From Flavobacterium sp. HJ-32-4 (GTDB lineage: Bacteria > Bacteroidota > Bacteroidia > Flavobacteriales > Flavobacteriaceae), in assembly GCF_022532105.1 (NCBI RefSeq), contig NZ_CP092832.1, positions 2,323,001-2,387,000 of the forward strand: a stretch of DNA of 64,000 nt, read 5' to 3'. Positions 17,737-26,549 of this stretch are shown here, piece after piece. Both the position numbers and the translations under genes were made by a program. The notes under the pieces were generated by a model. The model had not been told where the DNA came from and made no database searches. It was given only the letters and a program-made list of their open reading frames with translations. Within the stretch, counting starts at the first letter, position 1, and the number at the start of each line of letters is the position of its first letter.

Positions 17737-18393
17737 ATGAAACGTACCGTCATTTTTGACATGGATGGTGTCATCGTCGATACGGAACCCGTACACCATT
17801 ATGCCTTCCTGGAGCATTTCCGTGAATTGGGAATTGATGTCACGCCGGAAATGTATGCCTCGTTTACCGGAAATTCCACCAAGAATGTCTACGAACGGTT
17901 GAAGGAGACGTTTGGCCTCCAACACGATATAGAGGTGCTGATTGCAGCCAAGCGGCGCATTTTCAACGATGCCTTTGACCGAAAGGAAGACCTGGCGCTG
18001 TTGATGGGCGTACACGACCTGATACAGGATTTGTATGACAATGGTATGCAGTTGCTTCTCGCTTCGTCTTCCGCCAAGGTGACGATTGAGCGCATCTTCC
18101 GGCGGTTCGGGTTGCACAAATATTTCTCGCATATCGTGTCCGGCGAGGATTTTCCGAAGTCGAAGCCACATCCCGCTATTTTCCTCGAGGCCGTACGTCT
18201 TTCGGGGATGGAAAAGGACGCATGCGTGGTGATCGAAGACAGCACCAACGGGATCAAAGCGGCCAAGGCGGCGGGGTTGTATTGTATTGCCTACGACAGC
18301 GTCAACTCGAAATTACAGGATTTATCGGAAGCCGACCGTGTGGTACGGCATTTCCACGAACTCAATTTCCAGACGATTTCGGCACTGTCCTAA
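17737..18393 (+). CDS. HAD phosphatase of the beta-phosphoglucomutase-like group
   Basis: 218 residues. HAD motif I is FDMDGVIVDTEP, motif II lies in LLLASSSAK, motif III is KSKPHPAIF, and motif IV is VVIEDSTNGIKAA. The alpha-helical cap between motifs I and II places it in subfamily I, with beta-phosphoglucomutase and sugar- or nucleotide-phosphate phosphatases. Substrate is not deducible. It is transcribed divergently from the sigma operon across 89 bp. Confidence 0.9.
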   Translation: MKRTVIFDMDGVIVDTEPVHHYAFLEHFRELGIDVTPEMYASFTGNSTKNVYERLKETFGLQHDIEVLIAAKRRIFNDAFDRKEDLALLMGVHDLIQDLYDNGMQLLLASSSAKVTIERIFRRFGLHKYFSHIVSGEDFPKSKPHPAIFLEAVRLSGMEKDACVVIEDSTNGIKAAKAAGLYCIAYDSVNSKLQDLSEADRVVRHFHELNFQTISALS

Positions 18394-18398
18394 CGAAA

Positions 18399-18428
18399 GA
18401 AAGTCCGGGTTACCCCAGACTTTCCTTC
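18399..18428. terminator. Hairpin between converging genes
   Basis: Stem GAAAGTC/GACTTTC enclosing GGGTTACCC. The T run after it is weak on the plus strand, so it is possibly bidirectional. Confidence 0.5.
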
Positions 18429-18453
18429 GCACTAATAAACTAAGTTTACTGGT

Positions 18454-18861
18454 TTACCGCAATCGGTCCGCAGATTTTACGAGCTCTTCATCCCGCTTGA
18501 TGGCTTTGTTGGCCAGGGCCACAAAAACGATAGCAACAATCGGGAGTAGAAGCCCAATACCCTTCTCAGGAACAGGAGCTCCTCCGGATACGGTTAGCGT
18601 ACGATACGCAAGCAATCCAAATAAAATAACGTTTGATAGGATGTTCAGTCTGCCAATCACAAACTGATGTTGTCTTTTATTGTAGAAAAAGATGGCCAGC
18701 AGCGACAATACCGTCGAAAGGCCGAACAACAGCACATAAGGCATGTTCTCCATAAAGTAATAGGGCTTACCGGCAATCGTCCACAGCGGGAATACGTATG
18801 GCAGCGCGCCCGTCACGAGGAAGGCGAGCGCCAGGTAAACCGTTTGTATCCGTTGGATCAT
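18454..18861 (-). CDS. DUF4293-type four-helix membrane protein
   Basis: 135 residues from the ATG at 18861 (MIQRIQTVYLALAFLVTG); an upstream frame extension reaches toward rho but has no family character. Four membrane helices are visible: N-terminal, LLFGLSTVLSLLAIFFY, LNILSNVILFGLLAY, and LLLPIVAIVFVALAN. The tail is basic and cytoplasmic. It matches the Bacteroidota DUF4293 pattern and, as commonly seen in this group, lies divergent from rho. Function unknown. Confidence 0.8.
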   Translation of the reverse strand: MIQRIQTVYLALAFLVTGALPYVFPLWTIAGKPYYFMENMPYVLLFGLSTVLSLLAIFFYNKRQHQFVIGRLNILSNVILFGLLAYRTLTVSGGAPVPEKGIGLLLPIVAIVFVALANKAIKRDEELVKSADRLR

Positions 18862-19051
18862 CTCTTTATTTTTTTCGAATGACAAAAATAGCAGTTTCTT
18901 TTTTCCGTTCTCTATTGTATGATTAAAATTAATTCGTAATATTGCGGTAACAATCCGGAGCAAATCCTCCACATCCGGATGCGTTTTCCAAACTTTATTT
19001 TCCCTCGTTTCGTTTGTCATCTATCCCATCAAACGCATATAGCATTCCTAC

Positions 19052-20845
19052 ATGTTTACACCCGATGCATTAAAAGGCATGAAACTTCCTGAATTGCAGG
19101 AAATTGCCAAAAAAGCCGGCTCGATTCGAGTTACCGGCATCAAAAAAGAAGAACTTATTTCGCGCATTCTCGCAGTACAGTCCCAGGGCGCAAGTCATGA
19201 GGCAACACCTTCAGGAGCTTCAGAAGGCGAAAAGAAAAAACGGGGCCGCAAGCCTCGCATCCAACAGGATTCTACCTTATTTGACACGTCTTCAGCAGCC
19301 GAACCGGTTGCAGAACGACCTGCTGCGACGGAAGAGCCCACACAACGGAATGAGTTTCGGAAGCGCGACTTCGACCGCAAAAAAGACTGGAAGCAAAATC
19401 GCAACCGTGAGCAGGCACCGTCTGCGAATGAAGGCGGGGCAGAAGGAGAGGCGCCGGCGGCTTCACCGTCGTTCCAGCGCAACCGCGACGATCGCTATCC
19501 GCAGCAGCGGGAAAACCGCGGACCGTCACAACCGAGCGGAAACACACAGCACAGTGGCCATCCGGCGAACGGAAATAACCCGAACGGCGGCAACCAAAGT
19601 GGTCATAACCAAAACGGTAACAACCAGAACCAGAATGGCAATGGGCAGAACCAAAATGGCAACAACCAGCACCAGAACGCTAATTTCAAAAAACAGAAAC
19701 CGGTCAACTACCGCGATTCGGATTACGAATTCGACGGATTGATTGAAACGGAAGGCGTACTCGAAATGATGCCTGATGGCTATGGTTTCCTCCGTTCGTC
19801 TGATTATAACTACCTGGCGTCTCCGGATGACATTTACCTTTCGGGCTCACAGGTGCGGCTTTTCGGCCTTAAGACCGGTGATACCGTGAAAGGTGTCGTG
19901 CGTCCGCCGAAAGAAGGAGAGAAGTTCTTCCCTTTGGTAAAAGTCGTCAAAATCAACGGCTTTGACCCTCAGGTGGTGCGCGACCGTGTGTCGTTTGAAC
20001 ACCTGACACCGGTGTTCCCATCCGAGAAGTTCCGTATGGCGGAAAAGCAAAGTTCCATTTCAACGCGTATCATCGACCTGTTTTCGCCTATTGGAAAAGG
20101 ACAGCGGGGTATGATCGTGGCCCAGCCTAAGACCGGTAAGACCATGTTGTTGAAGGACATTGCCAACGCCATCGCAGCCAACCACCCGGAAGTGTACCTG
20201 CTGGTCTTGTTGATCGACGAGCGCCCGGAAGAGGTCACGGATATGCAGCGTTCGGTTCGTGGGGAAGTCATCGCTTCGACCTTCGACCGTGAGCCGCAGG
20301 AGCACGTGAAGATTGCCAATATCGTATTGGAGAAAGCCAAGCGCCTCACCGAATGCGGACACGACGTGGTCATCCTCCTAGATTCCATCACCCGTCTTGC
20401 GCGGGCTTACAACACCGTACAACCGGCCTCAGGTAAAGTCCTGTCGGGTGGTGTCGATGCCAACGCCCTCCAGAAACCAAAACGTTTCTTCGGTGCCGCG
20501 CGGAATGTGGAAAAAGGTGGTTCCCTGAGTATCATTGCCACGGCCCTTACCGATACCGGTTCGAAAATGGACGAGGTGATCTTCGAAGAATTCAAGGGAA
20601 CGGGTAATATGGAATTGCAACTCGACCGTAAGATTGCCAACAAGCGGATCTTCCCGGCGATCGACCTGATGTCGTCAAGTACGCGTCGCGACGATTTGCT
20701 TCTCGATGAAAAGACCCTGCAACGTATGTGGATCATGCGGAAATACCTCTCGGATATGAATCCGGTAGAAGCAATGGACTTCATCAACGACCGTTTCAAA
20801 AAGACGCGGAACAACGAGGAATTCCTGATTTCGATGAACGATTAA
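19052..20845 (+). CDS. rho: Transcription termination factor Rho with a large Asn/Gln/Gly-rich insert
   Basis: 597 residues against about 420 in E. coli. An N-terminal Rho-N helical domain (1-45) is followed by about 170 residues of low-complexity charged then Asn/Gln/Gly-rich sequence (about 50-220), then the RNA-binding cold-shock-like domain ([16 protein letters not shown]) and the RecA-like motor with Walker A in [11 protein letters not shown], the Q-loop side [10 protein letters not shown] and Walker [14 protein letters not shown]. Rho ends transcripts not ended by hairpins. The insert is disordered in appearance; such inserts are known in Bacteroidota Rho and have been linked to RNA binding or condensation. 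Confidence 0.97.
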   Translation: MFTPDALKGMKLPELQEIAKKAGSIRVTGIKKEELISRILAVQSQGASHEATPSGASEGEKKKRGRKPRIQQDSTLFDTSSAAEPVAERPAATEEPTQRNEFRKRDFDRKKDWKQNRNREQAPSANEGGAEGEAPAASPSFQRNRDDRYPQQRENRGPSQPSGNTQHSGHPANGNNPNGGNQSGHNQNGNNQNQNGNGQNQNGNNQHQNANFKKQKPVNYRDSDYEFDGLIETEGVLEMMPDGYGFLRSSDYNYLASPDDIYLSGSQVRLFGLKTGDTVKGVVRPPKEGEKFFPLVKVVKINGFDPQVVRDRVSFEHLTPVFPSEKFRMAEKQSSISTRIIDLFSPIGKGQRGMIVAQPKTGKTMLLKDIANAIAANHPEVYLLVLLIDERPEEVTDMQRSVRGEVIASTFDREPQEHVKIANIVLEKAKRLTECGHDVVILLDSITRLARAYNTVQPASGKVLSGGVDANALQKPKRFFGAARNVEKGGSLSIIATALTDTGSKMDEVIFEEFKGTGNMELQLDRKIANKRIFPAIDLMSSSTRRDDLLLDEKTLQRMWIMRKYLSDMNPVEAMDFINDRFKKTRNNEEFLISMND

Positions 20846-20864
20846 TTCTCGTTATTTCCCACAT

Positions 20865-20896
20865 AAAAAAGCGTCCTTTTCCGGGAGGCTTTTTCG
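20865..20896. terminator. Bidirectional terminator between rho and the nuclease gene
   Basis: AAAAAAGC...GCTTTTTC stem with inner TCC/GGA pairing. A T run is present on both strands. Confidence 0.7.
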
Positions 20897-20917
20897 TTTG
20901 TAAGGCTTGGTTTTTCG

Positions 20918-21982
20918 CTATTGTATAACGATTTTCTTTACCGCTTGCTGGGAACCGGCCGCGATCTTTACGAGGTAGAGTCCGGAAGGAACACCTGAAA
21001 GGGTTTGTGAGAGGCCCGACGGTTGGATGTGTTGGAACAGACGTCCGTCTATCGTGATGATGTCGATGCTCTCGGCCTGAACCGGAGTATCGATGTGGAT
21101 TTCGTGTTTGGCGGATGGATTCGGCCAAACGGAAACTGCTGATTCAAAATCAAATGTGGAGGTGGAAAGGAAGACGTTGGGCCAACGGTTGGCCGCCGCG
21201 GGTCCTCCCCAGATAAGGGTCGCCAGGTAGGGGTTATCGATGAACGGATTTCGGTTCCCCTGGCCATAGGCGTTGTTGGCATTGCCGAGGTAGGTATTGC
21301 GTTGGTCTTCTACCGCGGATACCGGATCGTCGGCATTCCATTGCAGGAACAGTTGGATCATGTTCGGATCGCTGGCTACCGAGGTGCCGACGCCTACGTT
21401 ATCCGGTTGGCACTGGTCGCCGTACCGGAGGTACATATACATCATCATACGGGCGATGTCGCCTTTCCATTGGTCACCCGGATACCAGTTAGACCCTACG
21501 GTACCCGAATTTCCGGATCCGGCGGCAAACTTCCGACTGGCGCGAAGGTTGTTGCGCTCTACGTCGGCGGGACGCAGGTGGTGGGCATCAGCGCCCGGTC
21601 CGGCTTCGCCCAAATCCGGATTTCCCAGTGATTTGGCATAGGTGTGTTCACGGTTCCATTCGCCAACCGCGCCGCCATTGTCGTTCTTAGGGCGCGAAAG
21701 GTCGTTGGTCACATCGCCGTCGGTGCCGTCTTCCCAACCATAGATTAGGAGCACGTTGTTGGAGTTGGCCGGGTCTTTATCGACGATTTTGTCGGCGTTC
21801 CACACCTCGTCATATGATAGTTGGTTGACGTGGGTCGTGGTGATCTTGGTCGCCAGTGCCGTCTTCAGCGCCGTACCAGTCAAGGTCCAGTTAAAACCAT
21901 TGTAATACGTGGAAGGAGCGCCTGCCTGGGCCATGGCAGCGATCGATACGACAACCGCTAAAAAAGTATAGAGTTTCTTCAT
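20918..21982 (-). CDS. Secreted endonuclease I with T9SS sorting domain (first of pair)
   Basis: 354 residues. Signal peptide (1-19, ending AAMAQA). An endonuclease I domain (PF04231) covers about 20-265, with the His-metal site in EWNREHTYAKS, GADAHHLRPAD and QWKGDIARMMMYM. A short linker precedes a C-terminal type A T9SS sorting domain of about 75 residues (VWPNPS ... GLYLVKI ... KKIVIQ). It should be exported through PorX-regulated T9SS and digest external DNA. A paralogue lies immediately upstream. Confidence 0.93.
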   Translation of the reverse strand: MKKLYTFLAVVVSIAAMAQAGAPSTYYNGFNWTLTGTALKTALATKITTTHVNQLSYDEVWNADKIVDKDPANSNNVLLIYGWEDGTDGDVTNDLSRPKNDNGGAVGEWNREHTYAKSLGNPDLGEAGPGADAHHLRPADVERNNLRASRKFAAGSGNSGTVGSNWYPGDQWKGDIARMMMYMYLRYGDQCQPDNVGVGTSVASDPNMIQLFLQWNADDPVSAVEDQRNTYLGNANNAYGQGNRNPFIDNPYLATLIWGGPAAANRWPNVFLSTSTFDFESAVSVWPNPSAKHEIHIDTPVQAESIDIITIDGRLFQHIQPSGLSQTLSGVPSGLYLVKIAAGSQQAVKKIVIQ

Positions 21983-22051
21983 TTCAGATAAGGAAAAGCC
22001 GCCAAATGTAGTCGAAAAAAGGATTCGGCGCTATCTTTTACCTGAAAATCA

Positions 22052-23185
22052 TCAACGGATGACGATTTTTCGAACGGCGGTTTCCACTCCGGCATAGGCT
22101 TTCAGGAAATAGAGTCCGGAAGGGATGTCGTTAATCGAAATGTCGCCCGTCGGTCCGTTGTCGATGGTCACTTGTTGTATCACACGTCCCTGGATATCCA
22201 CAATCTCCATCCTTTCAGGCCGGATGCCCGAGCGCACGGTGATGGTGTGGTTGGTTGACGGATTGGGAAACACGGAAAACCCGTCGTCCAGCAGATGGGT
22301 CGTAATGGAAAGGGCCGATCCCCATACACTGACCACCCATTCCGGATGATCGATATACGGGTTGCGGTTGTTCTGGTAGGCGTAAATCGCGTTGTTACGG
22401 TCGATTTCCTTTTGCGAAACGGGATCCTGCAGGTGCCATTGGTAGAAGATATTCAGGAAAGGCGTGGCAATCGTTTGGGCGGAAGTGCCGTCAAACATGT
22501 TTTTGGCCGGTACGGAGCTTACATTGGAATTGGTATAAAACCCTGGCATCTGGCTTTGGTAACGCGTGGCAAAGTAAAAGATGATGCGCGCGATGTCGCC
22601 TTTGAACTCGTCGATTGGTTCAAAAACGACGCCTGTGTAGCCCGCGGCGTAGCCCGTGTTGCTATTGTTGCCCAGTTTGGAACCGTTTTGTGTAGGATTG
22701 GAAATACCGCTTTGAGACACCAGGTTGCTTCCTACGACGCCGAACGGATAGTTACTCCGGAAACCATTGACACGCCCATCCGTCGGTAACAGGTGGTGGG
22801 CGTCGCCCCGCATTGGGGTGGCCTGGTTGAAGTAGGATTGGGGGACGACGTGTTCTTTGTTGAAACAATCGCCTTCACCTGAGTAATTTCCGCATTCGTC
22901 GCTGTTGGGATAGTAATTATACGGGTCGCTTCCGGAAGGGTTTTCGGAATACGGATCCAGGATGGTGCCGTCGTTTTCATAATACACATCCAGGTCGGCT
23001 GTGGGGAAAAAATTGTCGATGGCATTATACCCCTGGTCGTTATGGTTGTTGATGATATTGAACAACTGCGTTTTAAGGGTGTAGCCCGTGCCAGTGGCCG
23101 AATTGTAATAATTGGCTGGTGGCTGCGCCAGCGCCGTTAGCGACAGCAGTGCAAGGAAGAAAGAATAAAGGGGTTTCATTCGCAT
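22052..23185 (-). CDS. Secreted endonuclease I with T9SS sorting domain (second of pair)
   Basis: 377 residues. Signal peptide, then an endonuclease I domain with CFNKEHVVPQSYF, MRGDAHHLLPTDG and EFKGDIARIIFYF, and a C-terminal T9SS tail (VFPNPS ... GLYFLKAYAG ... VRKIVIR). Its start overlaps the stop of the rRNA methyltransferase gene (TAATG); a second Met two codons later (23179) is also possible. It resembles its downstream neighbour in architecture but differs in much of the sequence, so the duplication is old. Likely role: use of extracellular DNA as nutrient or in biofilm. Confidence 0.93.
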   Translation of the reverse strand: MRMKPLYSFFLALLSLTALAQPPANYYNSATGTGYTLKTQLFNIINNHNDQGYNAIDNFFPTADLDVYYENDGTILDPYSENPSGSDPYNYYPNSDECGNYSGEGDCFNKEHVVPQSYFNQATPMRGDAHHLLPTDGRVNGFRSNYPFGVVGSNLVSQSGISNPTQNGSKLGNNSNTGYAAGYTGVVFEPIDEFKGDIARIIFYFATRYQSQMPGFYTNSNVSSVPAKNMFDGTSAQTIATPFLNIFYQWHLQDPVSQKEIDRNNAIYAYQNNRNPYIDHPEWVVSVWGSALSITTHLLDDGFSVFPNPSTNHTITVRSGIRPERMEIVDIQGRVIQQVTIDNGPTGDISINDIPSGLYFLKAYAGVETAVRKIVIR

Positions 23186-24411
23186 TATGATTTTCGTTCG
23201 AGCAGGGCCATGTAGAATCCGTCAAATCCTGATTCACAGGCGAGTATACTCTTGTCTTTTACAAAGGTAAAGTTTTTTCCGGCCTCCGTCGTGAGGAAAT
23301 GGGCGACCTGTTTGCCGTTTTCGGAAGGAAGGATGGAGCAGGTAGCATACACCAGTTTTCCGCCAGGTTTGACCATACGGGAGTAATTTTCAAGGATTTC
23401 CGCCTGCGTTTTCCGGATGTTGTCCAAAAACTCGGGCTGTAGTTTCCATTTGGCGTCGGGATTGCGTTTCAGCACACCAAGTCCACTACATGGCGCGTCA
23501 ATCAACACCCGATCCGCTTTTTCATGCAGCTTTTTGATCACTTTCGTCGAATCGATGACGCGGTATTCAATGTTGAACGCCCCGTCGCGGCGGGCGCGGT
23601 GTTTCAGTTCGTTCAGCTTGTTTTCGTAGAGGTCCATGGCGATCAACTGCCCTTTGTTCTGCATCAACGCCGACAGGTGCAGCGCTTTTCCGCCGGCACC
23701 GGCACAGGCATCCACCACCCGCATACCGGGTTGTACGTCTACCCATTGCGCAACGAGTTGGGAACTGGCGTCCTGCACTTCGAACAGTCCTTCCTTGAAG
23801 GCATCGGTGAGGAAGACGTTGGCGCGTTCGCGAAGCACCAAGGCGTCCGGTACCCCTTCTAAGACATCGGTTTCGATATTTTGGTCCATCAGGATGCCCC
23901 GCAGTTTCTGCCGGGTCGTCTTCAGGGTGTTGGTACGCAGCACGACCTTCGCCAGTTGGTTTTGGGCGGCGATTTCCTTTTCCCATAACTCAACACCTAG
24001 TTCGCTCACGCCGAGTTCGTCGAGCCAATCGGGAATCGACTCGCGAAGGGCACGGTTCTTCGACAGTTCATCAAAACGGCCTTTGATTTTGCGTTCCGGA
24101 GTGCCCTCGAGTTGGCGCCAGTCGGGTATGGGGTAACCGCGCAGCACGGCCCAGGCAGCAAATACCCGCCAGAGGTTGTCGCGGTCGAAGGGTTCTTTGA
24201 CATCCGCAATAGCGGCATACAGGCGTTTCCAGCGGACGATATCGTAAATGGTTTCGGCTACGAACTTGCGGTCGTGGCTTCCCCAACGTTTGTCTTTCTT
24301 AAGGGCGCGCGCCACCACCTTATCGGCATATTCGCCGTCGTTGAAGATGGCGTTGAGCGAATCGATGGTCGTATAGACAAGGTTGCGGTGCAGTCGTAAA
24401 TTTGGATTCAT
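23185..24411 (-). CDS. RsmB/NOL1/NOP2-family RNA cytosine-C5 methyltransferase
   Basis: 408 residues from the ATG at 24411. The open frame runs 48 codons further back, but that part only translates the tandem repeat upstream. It has an N-terminal NusB-like helical domain, then a SAM-dependent domain: VVDACAGAGGKALHLSALM (motif I), DAPCSGLGVLKRNPDAKW (motif IV with first Cys) and YATCSILPSENGKQV (motif VI with catalytic Cys). It methylates C5 of cytosine, probably in 16S rRNA. Confidence 0.92.
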   Translation of the reverse strand: MNPNLRLHRNLVYTTIDSLNAIFNDGEYADKVVARALKKDKRWGSHDRKFVAETIYDIVRWKRLYAAIADVKEPFDRDNLWRVFAAWAVLRGYPIPDWRQLEGTPERKIKGRFDELSKNRALRESIPDWLDELGVSELGVELWEKEIAAQNQLAKVVLRTNTLKTTRQKLRGILMDQNIETDVLEGVPDALVLRERANVFLTDAFKEGLFEVQDASSQLVAQWVDVQPGMRVVDACAGAGGKALHLSALMQNKGQLIAMDLYENKLNELKHRARRDGAFNIEYRVIDSTKVIKKLHEKADRVLIDAPCSGLGVLKRNPDAKWKLQPEFLDNIRKTQAEILENYSRMVKPGGKLVYATCSILPSENGKQVAHFLTTEAGKNFTFVKDKSILACESGFDGFYMALLERKS

Positions 24412-24515
24412 GAGGGCTGAGGAGCTGAGGAATTGAGAAACTGAGGAACTGAGAAACTGAGGAACTGAGAAATTGAGAAACTTAGTAATTGAGGAACTGA
24501 GGAACTGAGGAACTG
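24412..24515. repeat. Octamer tandem tract (GAGGAACT/GAGAAACT words)
   Basis: About thirteen degenerate 8-base words of the form GAGGAACT, GAGAAACT or GAGAAATT directly before the methyltransferase ATG. On the coding strand it reads as CAGTTCCT-like words. It occupies the whole gap between this gene and kdsC. Confidence 0.85.
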
Positions 24516-24526
24516 CGAGGTGGGCG

Positions 24527-25030
24527 TTAGTCGTGCTTACCGTCGTAATACACATGCCATTTGCCCTGTACCTTCATCACCTGTTCGATGACATCGCGAA
24601 CCGCGCCGCGGCCGCCGTATCGATGGGAGATATAGTGGGAAATGGCTTTGATTTCGGGGGCTGCATCCTGCGGACAGGTCGCGAGTCCGACGCGCTGCAT
24701 CACGTGGTAGTCGGGAATGTCATCGCCCATATACAGCACGGTTTTGGGATCGATGCCGTAGAGTTCGGTGTATTCTTTAAACGTCTCCACCTTGTCGGGC
24801 GTACCCAGGTGGATGTCGGTAATACCCAGGTTGCGCAACCGGATGCGAACCCCTTCGTTGCTGCCTCCGGAAATGATGCACACGTGGTAGCCACTTTCGA
24901 CCGCCGCCTTCATGGCAAAGCCATCGCGAATGTGCATGATGCGAAGCATTTCGCCCGTTGGGGTCACGTGTACGGATCCGTCAGTCAGTACGCCGTCGAC
25001 GTCGAAAATGAACGTCGTGATCGCGTTCAT
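24527..25030 (-). CDS. kdsC: HAD phosphatase of KdsC type
   Basis: 167 residues from the ATG at 25030; an ATG seven codons upstream (25051) would overlap the previous gene by 14 bp. It is a cap-less HAD protein: FDVDGVLTDGSVHV at the very N-terminus, then IISGGSN, then TVLYMGDDIPDYHVM. Size and motifs match 3-deoxy-D-manno-octulosonate-8-phosphate phosphatase, which makes KDO for lipopolysaccharide. The lipid A genes are 7 kb away, so there is no operon link. Confidence 0.85.
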   Translation of the reverse strand: MNAITTFIFDVDGVLTDGSVHVTPTGEMLRIMHIRDGFAMKAAVESGYHVCIISGGSNEGVRIRLRNLGITDIHLGTPDKVETFKEYTELYGIDPKTVLYMGDDIPDYHVMQRVGLATCPQDAAPEIKAISHYISHRYGGRGAVRDVIEQVMKVQGKWHVYYDGKHD

Positions 25031-25037
25031 GGTTTCT

Positions 25038-25794
25038 TTATAGCTGCTCACGTTGTATCGATTGGGTTAGGATATCATATAATTCAGTGGCCGGGCCGTT
25101 GCCTAAAAAGCGGCGGTGTGCTGCCAGTGTCACGTCGTCGTGGCGTTTGGCCGGGCCGGTCTGGGCGTCTATCGGGGCCATCGTCATGACTTTGTCGGCC
25201 GTTTCCCGGATAAGGGGTTTCAGCATATCAAAGTCGAGTTGGTGGTCGTCGCAGATTCGTGCCGCCTGTGCATAGAGGTGGTTGGTGAAATTACAGGCGA
25301 ACACCGCTGCGACATGCAAGGCCTGGCGTTGTTCGGCTTTAAGCGTATACACGTGTTGCGACAGGGCGCGCGCCACGTTGGTCAGTATTTCTGCATCTGA
25401 CGGCTGTTCCGTCTCAATGCAAATAGGAATGGTTTGGAAGTCAATGGCTTTCGCCCGCGAAAAGGTCTGCAGGGGATACCAAACGCCGCGTCGGTTTTTT
25501 CCGGTCGATCGTCTCCAACGGTAATGTACCCGACGTGTGCGCGACCAATCGTCCGGAAAATGGCAATTGTTGGGAAACGTCTTTCACGGCGTCATCCGAG
25601 ACCGCCAGAAGGTACACGTCTGCTTCCTCTAACTGATGGAGGTCATGGATGATTTCGGCTTTCGTGAACTCGCTTGAGAAACCATCCGGTCGACGCGAAT
25701 ACAGTTGTTTCAGTGTTACGTCCGGGGCCATAGATAAGGCTTTCGCCAAATGCGTGCCAACATTACCCGAGCCGATGATGGTAACCGAAATCAT
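25038..25794 (-). pseudogene. DUF2520/Rossmann-like oxidoreductase interrupted by a +1 frameshift
   Basis: Two abutting frames make one protein. The N-terminal half (from the ATG at 25794) is a Rossmann domain (MISVTIIGSGNVGTHLAKAL ... AVSDDAVKDVSQQLPFSG ... AHTSGTLPLETID). The C-terminal half (ending 25038) is the helical DUF2520 domain (LKAEQRQALHVAAVFACNFT, NHLY, LIRETADKV, AQTGPAKRHD). The span is 757 bp, one more than a multiple of three. The extra base lies in a run of six A at 25495-25500 (minus strand). With five A the join reads DRKNRRGVWYPLQTFSRAKA, as expected for the family. It may be a sequencing error, a slippage-corrected gene or a true pseudogene. Probable NAD(P)-linked function unknown. 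Confidence 0.8.
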
Positions 25795-25853
25795 GCGGCA
25801 AAAGTACTCAAAAAAAACGAGGCCGTCCCGATGGGCGTTTCGTCGTCGGCCGG

Positions 25854-26549
25854 TTACTTCATCACACTGCCCATTCCACCGTTCAGGCCGATGACTTGTC
25901 CGGTCATCCAGGTCGCTTCCTGCAGCAGGAAACGGGCCATGCGGGCTATTTCAGCGGCTTCACCCACACGTTTCAGCGGATGACGTTCACCGTTGGCGGT
26001 ACGTTTGGTTTCGTTGTTGAGCAGCGTCCCGGCAAGGGGGGTGTCGGTTAGGGATGGCGCGATGCAGTTGACGCGTACCGTCGGCGCGAGTTCGGCGGCG
26101 AGGGCGCGGGTGAGTCCTTCCACGGCTCCTTTCGACATGGATACACTAGTATGGAACGGCATACCGGTTTGAACGGCTACCGAACTGAAAAAAACCACAC
26201 CGGGTTGTTGACCTGAGACCAACTGGGCTTTGTAGGCTTTGACCATCTGGAAGGCTCCGAGTGCATTGAGCCGGAAATCGTCCATGAGGTCCGCATCTTT
26301 CAGCATGGCAAGGGGTTTCAGGGTGATGGAACCCGGACAATAGGCAAGTCCGTCAACCGCGCCTTCAATGGCGGGTAGCGGACTTTCCGAACGGAAGTCG
26401 TGTTCGACAAACGTGAGTCCGGGGGCGTTCAATGGTGGTGTGCGTCGTCCGAGGGCGATAACATGGTGTCCTTCGGCCAACAACTGGCGGGTCAATTCGA
26501 GTCCGATGCCACTGCTGGCACCGGCAACTAGGTATCTAAACGTGGTCAT
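25854..26549 (-). CDS. Short-chain dehydrogenase/reductase-like protein lacking the catalytic Tyr
   Basis: 231 residues with a clear SDR Rossmann fold: nucleotide motif AGASSGIGLELT at residues 9-20, then NALGAFQ, SSVAVQTGMP and the C-terminal APSLTDTPLAGT and GQVIGLNGG. The active-site YxxxK reads VSMSK, so Lys is kept but Val stands where Tyr is expected. It may bind NAD(P) without normal reductase activity or use another residue. It overlaps the end of the upstream photolyase-like gene by 14 bp, so the two are co-transcribed. Confidence 0.85.
   Translation of the reverse strand: MTTFRYLVAGASSGIGLELTRQLLAEGHHVIALGRRTPPLNAPGLTFVEHDFRSESPLPAIEGAVDGLAYCPGSITLKPLAMLKDADLMDDFRLNALGAFQMVKAYKAQLVSGQQPGVVFFSSVAVQTGMPFHTSVSMSKGAVEGLTRALAAELAPTVRVNCIAPSLTDTPLAGTLLNNETKRTANGERHPLKRVGEAAEIARMARFLLQEATWMTGQVIGLNGGMGSVMK

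Noticed and set aside
24412..24555. N-terminal extension of the rRNA methyltransferase
   Set aside because: It translates only the octamer tandem tract; the family start is at 24411.
25441..25500. Programmed ribosomal frameshift at the A6 run
   Set aside because: The zero frame reads AAA AAA CCG rather than the A_AAA_AAC slippery arrangement, and the shift needed is +1. I see no stimulatory structure, so an indel or transcription slippage is more likely.
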